NCBI GenBank assembly: GCA_017399105.1
Contig: JAFQEJ010000021.1
Location: forward strand, 1-64,000
Direction: 5' to 3'
Source of the DNA: Clostridia bacterium
GTDB lineage: Bacteria; Bacillota; Clostridia; Oscillospirales; CAG-272
DNA: 64,000 bases
Part shown: piece after piece, positions 24,037 to 31,963 of the stretch
Numbering within the stretch: the stretch's first letter is position 1
Layout of the letters: every line of letters begins with the position of its first letter
Notes under the pieces: model-generated
What the model was told of the DNA's origin: nothing
The model's input: only the letters and a program-made list of their open reading frames with translations
Database searches by the model: none
Translations under genes and position numbers: made by a program

Positions 24037-26514
24037 ATGACCAACAGATTCACGCAGGCGGCGCAGAACGCGCTTAACCGTGCGCTTCATTATGCCCGCG
24101 AGCTGGGTCACACCTATATCGGCAGCGAGCACATTCTTCTCGGTCTGATTACAGAAACGGGAAGCGTAGCTGCCAAGCTCCTGGAGGCAAGAGGCGTTGA
24201 CCTTGAAAAATCCAGGGAGATTATTATCAGCAAAATTTCGGGTGTCGGCGATAAGAGCGCAGTGACACCTGCTGACATGACGCCCCGTACCAAGCGGATT
24301 ATTGAAAATTCCGCCTACGAAGCGCTGAAATACGGTCAGCATTATATCGGCACCGAGCATCTGCTGCTGGCAATGCTTGCCGAGGGAGACTGCATGGGAT
24401 GCGCGGTACTGGCAGCACAGAATGTAGCTGCTTCCGATCTGGCAGGCGATGTGATGGGCTTTTTCAAAAACTTCTCCGAACCGGGTGAGCCTGCTTCCGA
24501 GCGTTCATCCCGCAGCGGCAATACACAGCCCAAGCAGAACAAAGGAGAAGATATCAAGGATTGTCCCACACTCTCCCAGTATGGAAGAGATCTGACTGCA
24601 CAGGCAAGAGAGGGCAAAATCGATCCGATCATTGGTCGCGACAACGAGACCGAGCGGGTGATTCAGATTCTATCGCGGCGCACAAAAAATAACCCTTGCC
24701 TCATCGGTGAGCCGGGGGTCGGTAAGACTGCGGTTGTGGAGGGGCTTGCTCAGCGCATTGCCGAGGGAAATGTTCCCGAAACACTGGAAGGAAAGCGCAT
24801 TGTCACTCTCGATCTCTCGGGCATGATTGCAGGCGCTAAGTACCGCGGCGAATTTGAGGAGCGCATGAAGGGCGTCATGGGAGAAGCTGCGAAGAATCCC
24901 GATATCATTCTCTTTATCGACGAAATCCACACCATCATCGGTGCGGGAGCTGCCGAAGGTGCTGTCGATGCCGCAAATATTCTCAAGCCTGCGCTGGCGA
25001 GAGGTGAGATGCAGGTGATCGGTGCAACAACCATCTCGGAGTATCGCCGTCACATCGAAAAGGATGCCGCACTCGAGCGCCGTTTCCAGTCGGTGATGGT
25101 CGGTGAGCCAACACAGGAGGAAGCAATTCTCATCTGCCGCGGTCTGCGTGATAAATATGAGGCGCATCATAAGGTGAAGATTTCGGATGATGCCATTGAT
25201 GCGGCGGTGAAGCTTTCCTCGCGCTATATCAGCGACCGCTACCTCCCCGATAAAGCCATCGACCTGTTGGATGAGGCTGCATCGAGAAAGCGGATCAAGT
25301 CCTTCACCTCTCCCCCCGACCTGAAGGAGCAGGAGGAAAAGATCAAAGCCATCTCAGCCGAAAAGGAAGAAGCAATCAAGGCACAGGATTTCGAGCGTGC
25401 GGCAAAGCTGCGTGATGACGAAAAGGCTGCAAAGGAAGCCTACGATTCCGCCCGTGAGGAATGGAAGAAATCTCACGAGTCGGATAAGCTTCAGATTGAT
25501 GCCAATGATATTGCAGATATTGTAACCTCGTGGACAGGAATTCCGGTGAAAAAACTTGCGGAGGAGGAGAGCCAGAGACTGCTCAAGCTGGATGAGCTGC
25601 TTCACGCTCGGGTAATCGGACAGGATGAGGCGGTTTCTGCGGTGGCAAGAGCGATTCGACGCGGCAGGATCGGACTCAAGGATCCGAAGCGTCCCATGGG
25701 CTCCTTTATTTTCCTCGGTCCTACAGGCGTTGGTAAGACCGAGCTGACAAAAGCATTGGCGGATATTCTCTTCGGTGACGAATCCGCTATGGTGCGCGTG
25801 GATATGTCGGAGTATATGGAGAAGCACAGCGTGGCAAAGCTGATCGGTTCGCCTCCCGGTTATGTAGGCTATGAGGAAGGCGGGCAGCTTACCGAGAAAA
25901 TCCGCCGCAAGCCTTATTCGGTGGTACTCTTCGACGAGATCGAAAAGGCGCATCCCGATGTATTTAACATTCTGCTCCAGATCCTTGAGGACGGTATTCT
26001 CACCGACTCGCAGGGACGAAAGGTGGATTTCAAGAATACCATCATTGTGATGACCTCCAATGTGGGAGCGCAGAGTATTGTAAGCAAGAGCAAATCTCTC
26101 GGTTTTGCCGCTGAAGAGAAAGCTTCCTCCGAGGACAGCGCGGCTATCCGTTCCAAGGTGATGGCAACGCTGCGTGAGACCTTCAAGCCGGAATTTCTCA
26201 ACCGAATTGATGAGATCATTGTTTTCAATAAGCTCACCGACGGAGAAATCAAGCAGATTGCTTCTATCATGCTCGATGAGATCAGAGCGCGCATTGCTTC
26301 CCTCGGCGTGGAGATTACCTTCGGTGATGATGTGCTCGAGCTTGTGGCAAAGGAAGGCTTTGATCCGATTTACGGTGCAAGACCGCTCAGACGCGAGATT
26401 CAGCGCCGCATCGAGGACAGCTTCTCCACTGTCATGCTCGATGGCAGCGTGAAGGCGGGCGACGTGATCACAGCTTCGGTGGTCGACGGCGAGATCAAGT
26501 ATACGAAGGCGTAA
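24037..26514 (+). CDS. clpC: ATP-dependent Clp protease ATP-binding subunit ClpC
   Basis: An 825-residue AAA+ unfoldase. It has two Clp_N repeats (about 1-140), AAA1 with Walker A GEPGVGKTA (about 225), the middle UVR-containing coiled region (KAQDFERAAKLRDDE, about 450), AAA2 with GPTGVGKTE (about 562) and the ClpB D2 C-domain. It works with ClpP and adaptors; the adaptor gene mecA is also in this window (55.5 kb). ATG at 24037 has GAAAGG at a good 10-base distance; ATG at 24031 is also possible. Last gene of the CtsR operon, followed by a strong terminator. Confidence 0.95.
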   Translation: MTNRFTQAAQNALNRALHYARELGHTYIGSEHILLGLITETGSVAAKLLEARGVDLEKSREIIISKISGVGDKSAVTPADMTPRTKRIIENSAYEALKYGQHYIGTEHLLLAMLAEGDCMGCAVLAAQNVAASDLAGDVMGFFKNFSEPGEPASERSSRSGNTQPKQNKGEDIKDCPTLSQYGRDLTAQAREGKIDPIIGRDNETERVIQILSRRTKNNPCLIGEPGVGKTAVVEGLAQRIAEGNVPETLEGKRIVTLDLSGMIAGAKYRGEFEERMKGVMGEAAKNPDIILFIDEIHTIIGAGAAEGAVDAANILKPALARGEMQVIGATTISEYRRHIEKDAALERRFQSVMVGEPTQEEAILICRGLRDKYEAHHKVKISDDAIDAAVKLSSRYISDRYLPDKAIDLLDEAASRKRIKSFTSPPDLKEQEEKIKAISAEKEEAIKAQDFERAAKLRDDEKAAKEAYDSAREEWKKSHESDKLQIDANDIADIVTSWTGIPVKKLAEEESQRLLKLDELLHARVIGQDEAVSAVARAIRRGRIGLKDPKRPMGSFIFLGPTGVGKTELTKALADILFGDESAMVRVDMSEYMEKHSVAKLIGSPPGYVGYEEGGQLTEKIRRKPYSVVLFDEIEKAHPDVFNILLQILEDGILTDSQGRKVDFKNTIIVMTSNVGAQSIVSKSKSLGFAAEEKASSEDSAAIRSKVMATLRETFKPEFLNRIDEIIVFNKLTDGEIKQIASIMLDEIRARIASLGVEITFGDDVLELVAKEGFDPIYGARPLRREIQRRIEDSFSTVMLDGSVKAGDVITASVVDGEIKYTKA

Positions 26515-26528
26515 AAAGCATAAATAAG

Positions 26529-26560
26529 AAGGACTTGATGCGTGTGTGCATCAAGTCCTT
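26529..26560. terminator. Bidirectional terminator after clpC
   Basis: A perfect 13-bp stem AAGGACTTGATGC (26529-26541) with GCATCAAGTCCTT (26548-26560), between converging genes. Confidence 0.85.
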
Positions 26561-26566
26561 TGCTGA

Positions 26567-28081
26567 TTAGTTAAGCTCTTGGAAGGCATCGATGACCTTT
26601 TCCAATGCTTTCTCGATTTGCTTCTGATATTTTTCCACAGTCGAAGCGTATTTTGCTTCGCCATCGGTAAATATGCTGTGGATATTGGAAATACCCATGT
26701 CAAGGAAATAGGTTTGTGCCAGGTCAATGCGGAAGTGCTTTGACATCATATCAAGCATTTCTGCCGAATCGTCATCACGCGCTTGTTTAAGCTGGAGAAC
26801 GGTATTCAGATAATCGGGAACAACCATATGATAGGAGGAGTAGGCGAGAGTTTCGAGGACCGCACTGATCAGCTCGGGATCATCGTGATTAACCGGCGGA
26901 ATATAGCCGAATACACCGCAGAGCCAGCTGGTGTAGGGAGTTCCCGCCTCAACCTTCTCTATTCTGGGGAAGGGGAGAATGCCAAATTCATCCTTCATGT
27001 CACGGAGATTGTTCAGATAAAAAGTGCCTGCTCCTGCAAAGAGTGCATTGCCCGAGGCGAACATTGTAACGACATTCTCATATACATGTCCGAGCTGATA
27101 GCGGCTGGAAATGTCATAGACATTAATTGCATAATCCGGGTCACTCATCATGTTGGCAACCGCTTCGCAGATACTTGCCAGACGCTCATTCCCGGGAGCC
27201 GCAAAATAGGGAAGATCGTTCTCATCTTTTTTAATAAAGTATTCATCATTGCCCGAAGACATGGAATAATTCCAGAAGTTCTCGATATAAACCGCGCCCC
27301 AGCGATCCTCAGCATCCTGTTCGGAGTTGCCGTTGGTATCTGCGGTTGCGCGCTTCATATAGTCATACATCACATCGACAGTCCAGCTTCCGTTTCGCAC
27401 CATATCATACATGTCGTCAAGTTGAAGATTCGCTGCCATATCCTTGTTGAAGAGCAGCATGGGGATGTTTCCGTATATCGACATATCATAAGCACCGGCT
27501 GCAAAGAAGAGCTTGTGATCAATCGTCAGGGTCTGATTCAGATCATCCAGCCACCAAGGGTTGCTCGTGTCAATGTAGCTGTCAGAAGAGAGGTCATTGA
27601 AGGAATATACATAACCTTCCTGTGCCAGTGTAAGTGCAAAACGGTCAATCCAGATTCCGAGATCAAAGGAATCATCATCTGCATTGACTGCTTTGCGGAA
27701 GGCAGTCACATCGGTTAGTCCACCGTGAGTTTGCGTTTCAAACTCAATGTTCAGATATTCCTGTACATATTGGTTGCGGCGATAGAGTATATCATTGAAA
27801 ATATCACCGTTTTCTTCGTCATACATAAATTGGGTGAACTGAACAGCATCGGTTCCGTTCCAGCCCGGATTTGTGAGGAAACGGAAGGTATAGCCGTTAT
27901 AATCCAACTCATCAGGGACACCGAGCGTATAGACCGGTTCGGTTTCGCTTTCAATCTCGGCTGCGGTGGTTGCGGGAGCAGCGGTGGTATCATCTGCGTC
28001 GGTATCGTCTGCAGTCGAACAGGCAGCAAATGATGTGAGACTCAAGGCAAGAACACATAAAACGCTGATAATTCTTTTCAT
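26567..28081 (-). CDS. Extracellular solute-binding lipoprotein (paralog 3)
   Basis: A 504-residue lipoprotein with lipobox SFAAC and an Asp/Thr-rich linker. It is very similar to the gene at 28769-30283: both carry YxLGVPDELDYNGYTFRFL, DEENGDIFND, NIEFETQTHGxLTD and the C-terminal KIEKxLxKxIexFQELN pattern. It is more distantly related to the pair at 13.2-16.3 kb. The fold is that of family 1-type ABC solute-binding proteins; the ligand is unknown, and no permease is nearby. GGAGG lies before the ATG. Confidence 0.84.
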   Translation of the reverse strand: MKRIISVLCVLALSLTSFAACSTADDTDADDTTAAPATTAAEIESETEPVYTLGVPDELDYNGYTFRFLTNPGWNGTDAVQFTQFMYDEENGDIFNDILYRRNQYVQEYLNIEFETQTHGGLTDVTAFRKAVNADDDSFDLGIWIDRFALTLAQEGYVYSFNDLSSDSYIDTSNPWWLDDLNQTLTIDHKLFFAAGAYDMSIYGNIPMLLFNKDMAANLQLDDMYDMVRNGSWTVDVMYDYMKRATADTNGNSEQDAEDRWGAVYIENFWNYSMSSGNDEYFIKKDENDLPYFAAPGNERLASICEAVANMMSDPDYAINVYDISSRYQLGHVYENVVTMFASGNALFAGAGTFYLNNLRDMKDEFGILPFPRIEKVEAGTPYTSWLCGVFGYIPPVNHDDPELISAVLETLAYSSYHMVVPDYLNTVLQLKQARDDDSAEMLDMMSKHFRIDLAQTYFLDMGISNIHSIFTDGEAKYASTVEKYQKQIEKALEKVIDAFQELN

Positions 28082-28119
28082 AAATCCTCCGTTAAATTGG
28101 TAGATTGGCGCCTGAGTCC

Positions 28120-28148
28120 ATCATAGCATATCATTATTGAAAAATCAA
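28120..28148 (-). promoter_or_regulatory. Promoter of lipoprotein paralog 3
   Basis: Minus-strand TTGATT (28148-28143) and TATGAT (28125-28120), 17-base spacer, about 40 bases before the start codon. Confidence 0.55.
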
Positions 28149-28233
28149 GGTGTTTACGAACGAAACATTTTCCAAATTCACGCCTTGACGATTACAGCAT
28201 ATGATAAAGCAAGGACTTCACGGAGGTGTACCT

Positions 28234-28728
28234 ATGTACCAGAATAATCCTTTTTCACTCATGCTTTCTCATCTTCACCATCGCCCTAATGCAGTCGCTG
28301 TTCTGAGCGGAAGCGATGCCTATCCTCAGCTTATAGGGGAAGTTCGTTTCTATCAGCTTGCAGACAGTGTGCTGATAGCGGCAGAGGTAAGCGGTTTGCC
28401 TATGGCAGATGCGCCCTGCTCAGAGTCGTTCTTCGGTTTCCACATCCACAGCGGAACAGCCTGCAGCGGAAATGAGGAAGATCCCTTTGCAGATGTGCAG
28501 GGACACTATAATCCCGGCGACTGCGCCCATCCTCATCATGCGGGAGATCTGCCGCCGCTGCTTGGTGTGGAAGGGAATGCATTCAGCGCCTTTCTGACCG
28601 ACCGTTTTGCTCTGCGAGATGTGATCGGCAGAACGGTGATCATTCATGCCATGCCCGATGATTTTATGACACAGCCGGCGGGAAATGCGGGAATGAAAAT
28701 CGCCTGCGGTGTGATTGGAAGAATATAA
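28234..28728 (+). CDS. Cu/Zn superoxide dismutase-like protein without signal peptide
   Basis: A 164-residue protein of the SodC fold. Copper ligands are in FHIH (His70 and His72), the bridging His in GHYNP (about 91), zinc-site residues in HPHHAGDLPP (about 99-105) and the last copper His in VIIHAMPDD (about 139). The disulfide cysteines are in TACSG and KIACGVIG. The catalytic arginine of classical enzymes (R before the last Cys block, in GxRxACGVI) is Lys here. There is no signal peptide or lipobox, unlike most bacterial SodC, so it appears cytoplasmic. GGAGGTG precedes the ATG at 28234. It lies between two minus-strand lipoprotein genes and is the only plus-strand gene there. Confidence 0.85.
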   Translation: MYQNNPFSLMLSHLHHRPNAVAVLSGSDAYPQLIGEVRFYQLADSVLIAAEVSGLPMADAPCSESFFGFHIHSGTACSGNEEDPFADVQGHYNPGDCAHPHHAGDLPPLLGVEGNAFSAFLTDRFALRDVIGRTVIIHAMPDDFMTQPAGNAGMKIACGVIGRI

Positions 28729-28729
28729 A

Positions 28730-28760
28730 AACAAGAGAGGTGTAAAACCTCTCTTGTTTT
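28730..28760. terminator. Bidirectional terminator
   Basis: A perfect stem of at least 12 bp (AACAAGAGAGGT with ACCTCTCTTGTT) with A and T flanks, between the SOD-like gene and the converging lipoprotein gene. Confidence 0.85.
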
Positions 28761-28768
28761 TAAAGCTA

Positions 28769-30283
28769 TCAGTTGAGCTCCTGGAACTTCTCGATCGTCT
28801 TTTGAAGCTGTTTTTCAATTTTGGTCATATTCTTCTCGATGGTGGAAGCGATCTGATCATCTTCGCCCGGCTTGATACCATAAACAGGGCTTGTAGAATC
28901 GAGGAAGTAGGTGTGAGCGAGGTCGATGCGATAGTTCTTGGAATTGGTGAGCATCTCCAGCATCTCTGCGGAGTCGTCATCACGGGTGGACTTGAGCTGA
29001 AGAACGGTTTCCAGATATTCCGGAACAACCATCTCATAAGAGGAGTATGCAATCAGCTCGAGGACAGCACTTGCCATCTCGGGATCGCTGATGGTGGTGG
29101 GAACGATGTATCCGAGTACGCCGAAGAGCCAGGATGTGAACTCTGTGCCTGCATCATATTCTTCCAGCTTGGGGAAGGGGAGGATACCGAACTCATCTTC
29201 CATACCTCTGAGGTTGTTCAGATACATTGCGCCGCCGCCGGCATAGAGCGACTTGCTGTCTGCGAACATCGAGATTACATTCTCGTAGGGATGACCGCTT
29301 TTGTATTGGGAAGCCATGTCATCATGCTGGATGGCATATGCCGGATCCTGCATAACCTGACCGACTGCTTCGCGGATCTTTACCAACTGTTCGTTGCCCG
29401 AAGCTGCGAAATAAGGAAGGTCATTTTCGTCCTTGAGGATGTAATATGCGCCATTGCCCGAGGTCATAGAGAAGTTGCAGAAGTTATCGATCCAGTTGAA
29501 GCCCCACTGGTCGTCCTTGTCCTGCTTGGAGTCACCATTCAGGTCTGCGGTAGCCAGCTTCATGTTCTCATACATGGCATTGACAGTCCACTTACCGGTT
29601 CTGACCAGATTGTACATATCAGCAAGCTGCAGATCTGCTGCCATGTTCTTGTTGAAGAGGAGCAGCTGGGTGGAACCATAGATCGAGAGGTCGTATGCAC
29701 CTGCGCCAAAATAAAGCTTGTTATCGATGGAGAGCTCGTTGTTTACCTCGCTCAGCCACCAGGGAGCGTTGAGGTCAACATGCATCTTTGCCATCTCGTG
29801 GAGCGGATATACCATGTTTTCCTGTGCGGCGCCGAGTGCAAAACGGTCGATCCAGATGCCGCAGTCGAAGGAGTCATCCTGCGCTCTGACAGCCTTGCGG
29901 AAAGCGCCAATATCGGTCAGAGTACCATGAGTCTGGGTTTCAAACTCAATGTTCAGGTATTCCTTTACATACTCATTGCGCTTGTAGAGACTGTCGTTGA
30001 AGATATCACCATTTTCTTCGTCGTAGGTAAACTGAATAAAATAGGACTCTGTGGTCTTGTTTTCACCGGGGCATCCGAGGAAGCGGAAGGTGTAGCCGTT
30101 GTAGTCCAGTTCATCGGGGACGCCAAGCTCATATACGGGCTCGGTTTCTGCTTCGGTTTCGGCGGCTGTGGTTGTGGGAGCTGCTGTGGTTTCGTCTGCA
30201 CCCGAGTCATCTGCGCTCGAGCAGGCAGCGAAGGTGGTGAGAATCAATGTGAGTGTGGTTAATAAGCTGATTAATTTAACCAT
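28769..30283 (-). CDS. Extracellular solute-binding lipoprotein (paralog 4)
   Basis: A 504-residue lipoprotein, sister of the gene at 26567-28081. The lipobox is TFAAC, followed by a Thr/Glu-rich linker and the same solute-binding fold, with the C-terminal helix KNMTKIEKQLQKTIEKFQEL. GGAGG lies 8 bases before the ATG, and a strong promoter and possible operator lie upstream. The high similarity of 3 and 4, separated only by the SOD-like gene, suggests a local duplication, possibly around that gene. The ligand is unknown. Confidence 0.84.
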   Translation of the reverse strand: MVKLISLLTTLTLILTTFAACSSADDSGADETTAAPTTTAAETEAETEPVYELGVPDELDYNGYTFRFLGCPGENKTTESYFIQFTYDEENGDIFNDSLYKRNEYVKEYLNIEFETQTHGTLTDIGAFRKAVRAQDDSFDCGIWIDRFALGAAQENMVYPLHEMAKMHVDLNAPWWLSEVNNELSIDNKLYFGAGAYDLSIYGSTQLLLFNKNMAADLQLADMYNLVRTGKWTVNAMYENMKLATADLNGDSKQDKDDQWGFNWIDNFCNFSMTSGNGAYYILKDENDLPYFAASGNEQLVKIREAVGQVMQDPAYAIQHDDMASQYKSGHPYENVISMFADSKSLYAGGGAMYLNNLRGMEDEFGILPFPKLEEYDAGTEFTSWLFGVLGYIVPTTISDPEMASAVLELIAYSSYEMVVPEYLETVLQLKSTRDDDSAEMLEMLTNSKNYRIDLAHTYFLDSTSPVYGIKPGEDDQIASTIEKNMTKIEKQLQKTIEKFQELN

Positions 30284-30334
30284 GATTTAACCTCCGTTAA
30301 GATAATTTATATGTACATTGTGCCTGTGTAAAGA

Positions 30335-30363
30335 ATAATACCATAAAGCCTACTCTTTGTCAA
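30335..30363 (-). promoter_or_regulatory. Promoter of lipoprotein paralog 4
   Basis: Minus-strand TTGACA (30363-30358) and TATTAT (30340-30335) with a 17-base spacer, 52 bases before the start codon. Confidence 0.75.
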
Positions 30364-30497
30364 GTACAAAATGTAACCGATTACGCAAAAATGCCGATTT
30401 TTTTGTTTTTTTGCTTTGTATGCGATCACTGAGGGCAATTTCGATGGAGAAACGGATATATTTCGTGTGATTGTTTTGATCGCTCCCATTGATCGTG

Positions 30498-30547
30498 TTG
30501 GTTAAACAATTGGTTAAATTAATCAAAATTAACCACAATATAACCAA
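30498..30547. promoter_or_regulatory. Operator-like cluster of TTGGTTAA half-sites
   Basis: Four half-sites: two direct TTGGTTAA copies at 30498-30505 and 30510-30517, then inverted TTAACCA at 30529-30535 and TAACCAA at 30541-30547. Together they form a dyad centred near 30523. It lies between a distal (30583-30611) and a proximal (30335-30363) minus-strand promoter. It looks like a binding site for a dimeric or tetrameric regulator; none can be named. Confidence 0.5.
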
Positions 30548-30582
30548 AAATACGAATCTGTTTTGTATATTATGCCCATATC

Positions 30583-30611
30583 AGAATAACATAAACGTTT
30601 AACTTTGTCAA
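30583..30611 (-). promoter_or_regulatory. Possible distal promoter
   Basis: Minus-strand TTGACA (30611-30606) and TATTCT (30588-30583), 17-base spacer. It would transcribe across the TTGGTTAA cluster toward lipoprotein paralog 4. Confidence 0.45.
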
Positions 30612-30657
30612 GCGTTTTATCAAAAAATACTTGAATTTTCTTTTGCGTCCGGTATTA

Positions 30658-30686
30658 TTGACAATTAAGGCTACATGTGATATTAA
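30658..30686 (+). promoter_or_regulatory. Promoter before a decayed gene
   Basis: TTGACA (30658-30663) and TATTAA (30681-30686), 17-base spacer, about 40 bases upstream of the gene relic at 30726-30926. Confidence 0.5.
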
Positions 30687-30725
30687 AAAATGCTTTCGGC
30701 AGACTGTGTGATATACGAGAGGTAA

Positions 30726-30926
30726 CGAGATGAAAAACGTTATGTGGATAATACAGGCAGCATTCTTGACGGTGCTTCGGTTCGCTATGGCAGAGATGAG
30801 CTTCTTCACCCAACTGACAATATACCGCTGTATATTGTCAATGGCAGCTATGCTTGCTGAGACGGATGAACGAAGCTTTAAGCTGCTGCTGAAGGCGGGA
30901 ATTTATATGATGAAGATATAAAATAA
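30726..30926 (+). pseudogene. Probable gene relic of unknown family
   Basis: One frame reads protein-like for 44 codons (30726-30857), including VDNTGSILDGASVRYG and HPTDNIPLYIVNGSY. It then meets TGA (30858), TGA (30867) and TAA (30879) before continuing as AAAEGGNLYDEDIK to a final TAA at 30924. The composition looks like a decayed secreted or beta-rich protein. In another frame a 63-codon open frame starts at ATG 30731 after AGAGG and encodes a hydrophobic peptide; a real small protein cannot be excluded. The rest of 30284-30968 holds only the promoters and half-sites listed here. Confidence 0.35.
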
Positions 30927-30928
30927 AA

Positions 30929-30952
30929 ACAGAGAGTCCATCGACTCTCTGT
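30929..30952. terminator. Terminator of the membrane protein gene
   Basis: ACAGAGAGTC (30929-30938) pairs with GACTCTCTGT (30943-30952), with A-rich and T-rich flanks, just downstream of the minus-strand gene. Confidence 0.75.
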
Positions 30953-30968
30953 TCTATATTGTGGAAAG

Positions 30969-31679
30969 TTAGTTCTGTGCAGCGCGGTTCTGCTTCTTGT
31001 AGCGCTCAACATTCTCGATGATGTTGTCGGCATCGACGCTGTTGTGGAAGTAGTAGCGGATTACCTCGCCGTTTTCCTTGGTGATGGCGAAAACGGTGTT
31101 CTTGACGTTGGCTTCCTTCTTGTTTTCTTTGCCGTAGTGATGTACAAAGTCCTCCTCGAGGATTTCCATCTTGGCGATTTCAAGGAAGGGAATTGCAAGG
31201 CTGTTTTCCTTGATGCCTCCCTCGAGCAGCGAGAACTGTCTGGTGTAGACATGCAGCTTGTCGGGAGTGAAGATGAAGGCGAAGGCGCCGTAGCGGTCGG
31301 TTCTTGCTCTTCCGTCGCGGCCAATGACGATTTTGCGTGCTTCGAGATCTTCGAAGTCGTAGCCTGCCAGAGTGTAGGGGGGCAGTGCGTTGTTGACCGT
31401 TTTAAAAAGATTCAGCTTTTCCACCGCATACTTATGTAAGTCTTCGGTGGCGGCGCTTGCCTGGCTGTCAATGTCAGCGTCGTTGGAGCGCTTGCCCAGC
31501 CACATGAAGATGAGGATGATACCGACCAGCGGAATGACAACCAGTACATTTCCGATGATGTACCACCATCTGAACATATACCAGATCACCAGACCGATCA
31601 GTGTCAGTGCAATGCCGACCAGCAGCATTGTGTTGCTTGTAGTGTAGTATTTTTCGTTGCGTTTGAAGTCAAAATCCAT
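30969..31679 (-). CDS. Hypothetical two-helix membrane protein
   Basis: A 236-residue protein not recognised as a named family. Two hydrophobic helices (about 20-40, LLVGIALTLIGLVIWYMF, and about 45-65, IIGNVLVVIPLVGIILIFMW) are followed by a soluble C-terminal region of about 165 residues, which probably faces the cytoplasm. That region contains AFIFTPDKLHVYTRQFSLL and AIPFLEIAKMEILEE, which resembles PH-like (bacterial PH/GRAM) sheets, as in membrane proteins that sense lipid; this is a tentative reading. AGGAGGG lies before the ATG at 31679. It has its own promoter with a leader of about 180 bases. Confidence 0.65.
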   Translation of the reverse strand: MDFDFKRNEKYYTTSNTMLLVGIALTLIGLVIWYMFRWWYIIGNVLVVIPLVGIILIFMWLGKRSNDADIDSQASAATEDLHKYAVEKLNLFKTVNNALPPYTLAGYDFEDLEARKIVIGRDGRARTDRYGAFAFIFTPDKLHVYTRQFSLLEGGIKENSLAIPFLEIAKMEILEEDFVHHYGKENKKEANVKNTVFAITKENGEVIRYYFHNSVDADNIIENVERYKKQNRAAQN

Positions 31680-31865
31680 GTAATTTTGTCCCTCCTGAAT
31701 ATAAATAATATGATAGAAGAAGTGCATTCATCTTCTGCGTCCTTATCAATATAGTGTCGTGATACCCAGGTTTGGTTTGCACTTGTTTTGAGTATTTACA
31801 AAATATTCACAAAACACTTACTTGCCAAATGAAAACGCAGTCACATGATTGCTTCCTTGACTACA

Positions 31866-31894
31866 ATTATACAGTATCAGCAGAGGTGTGTCAA
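31866..31894 (-). promoter_or_regulatory. Promoter of the membrane protein gene
   Basis: Minus-strand TTGACA (31894-31889) and TATAAT (31871-31866), perfect hexamers with a 17-base spacer. The start codon is about 185 bases downstream, so the transcript has a long leader. The leader holds only a short hairpin near 31710-31735 and shows no known riboswitch. Confidence 0.8.
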
Positions 31895-31963
31895 TAGGAT
31901 ACAACGATTCGTTTACAAGAAAGTTCGTTTATAACCGTTCTCGCATTGGTTGAATTTCTCAGG

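Noticed and set aside
28183..28206. TTGACG and TATGAT near 28186-28205 as promoter of the SOD-like gene
   Set aside because: The spacer is only about 9 bases, too short for a sigma-A promoter; no better one was found.
28715..30262. A 515-codon open frame antisense to the lipoprotein at 28769-30283
   Set aside because: The minus strand carries a lipobox, a ribosome site and paralogs; the plus-strand frame has none of these.
30307..30809. Three short minus-strand frames upstream of lipoprotein paralog 4
   Set aside because: They lie in AT-rich promoter DNA that contains the promoters and half-sites listed; no ribosome site or family features.
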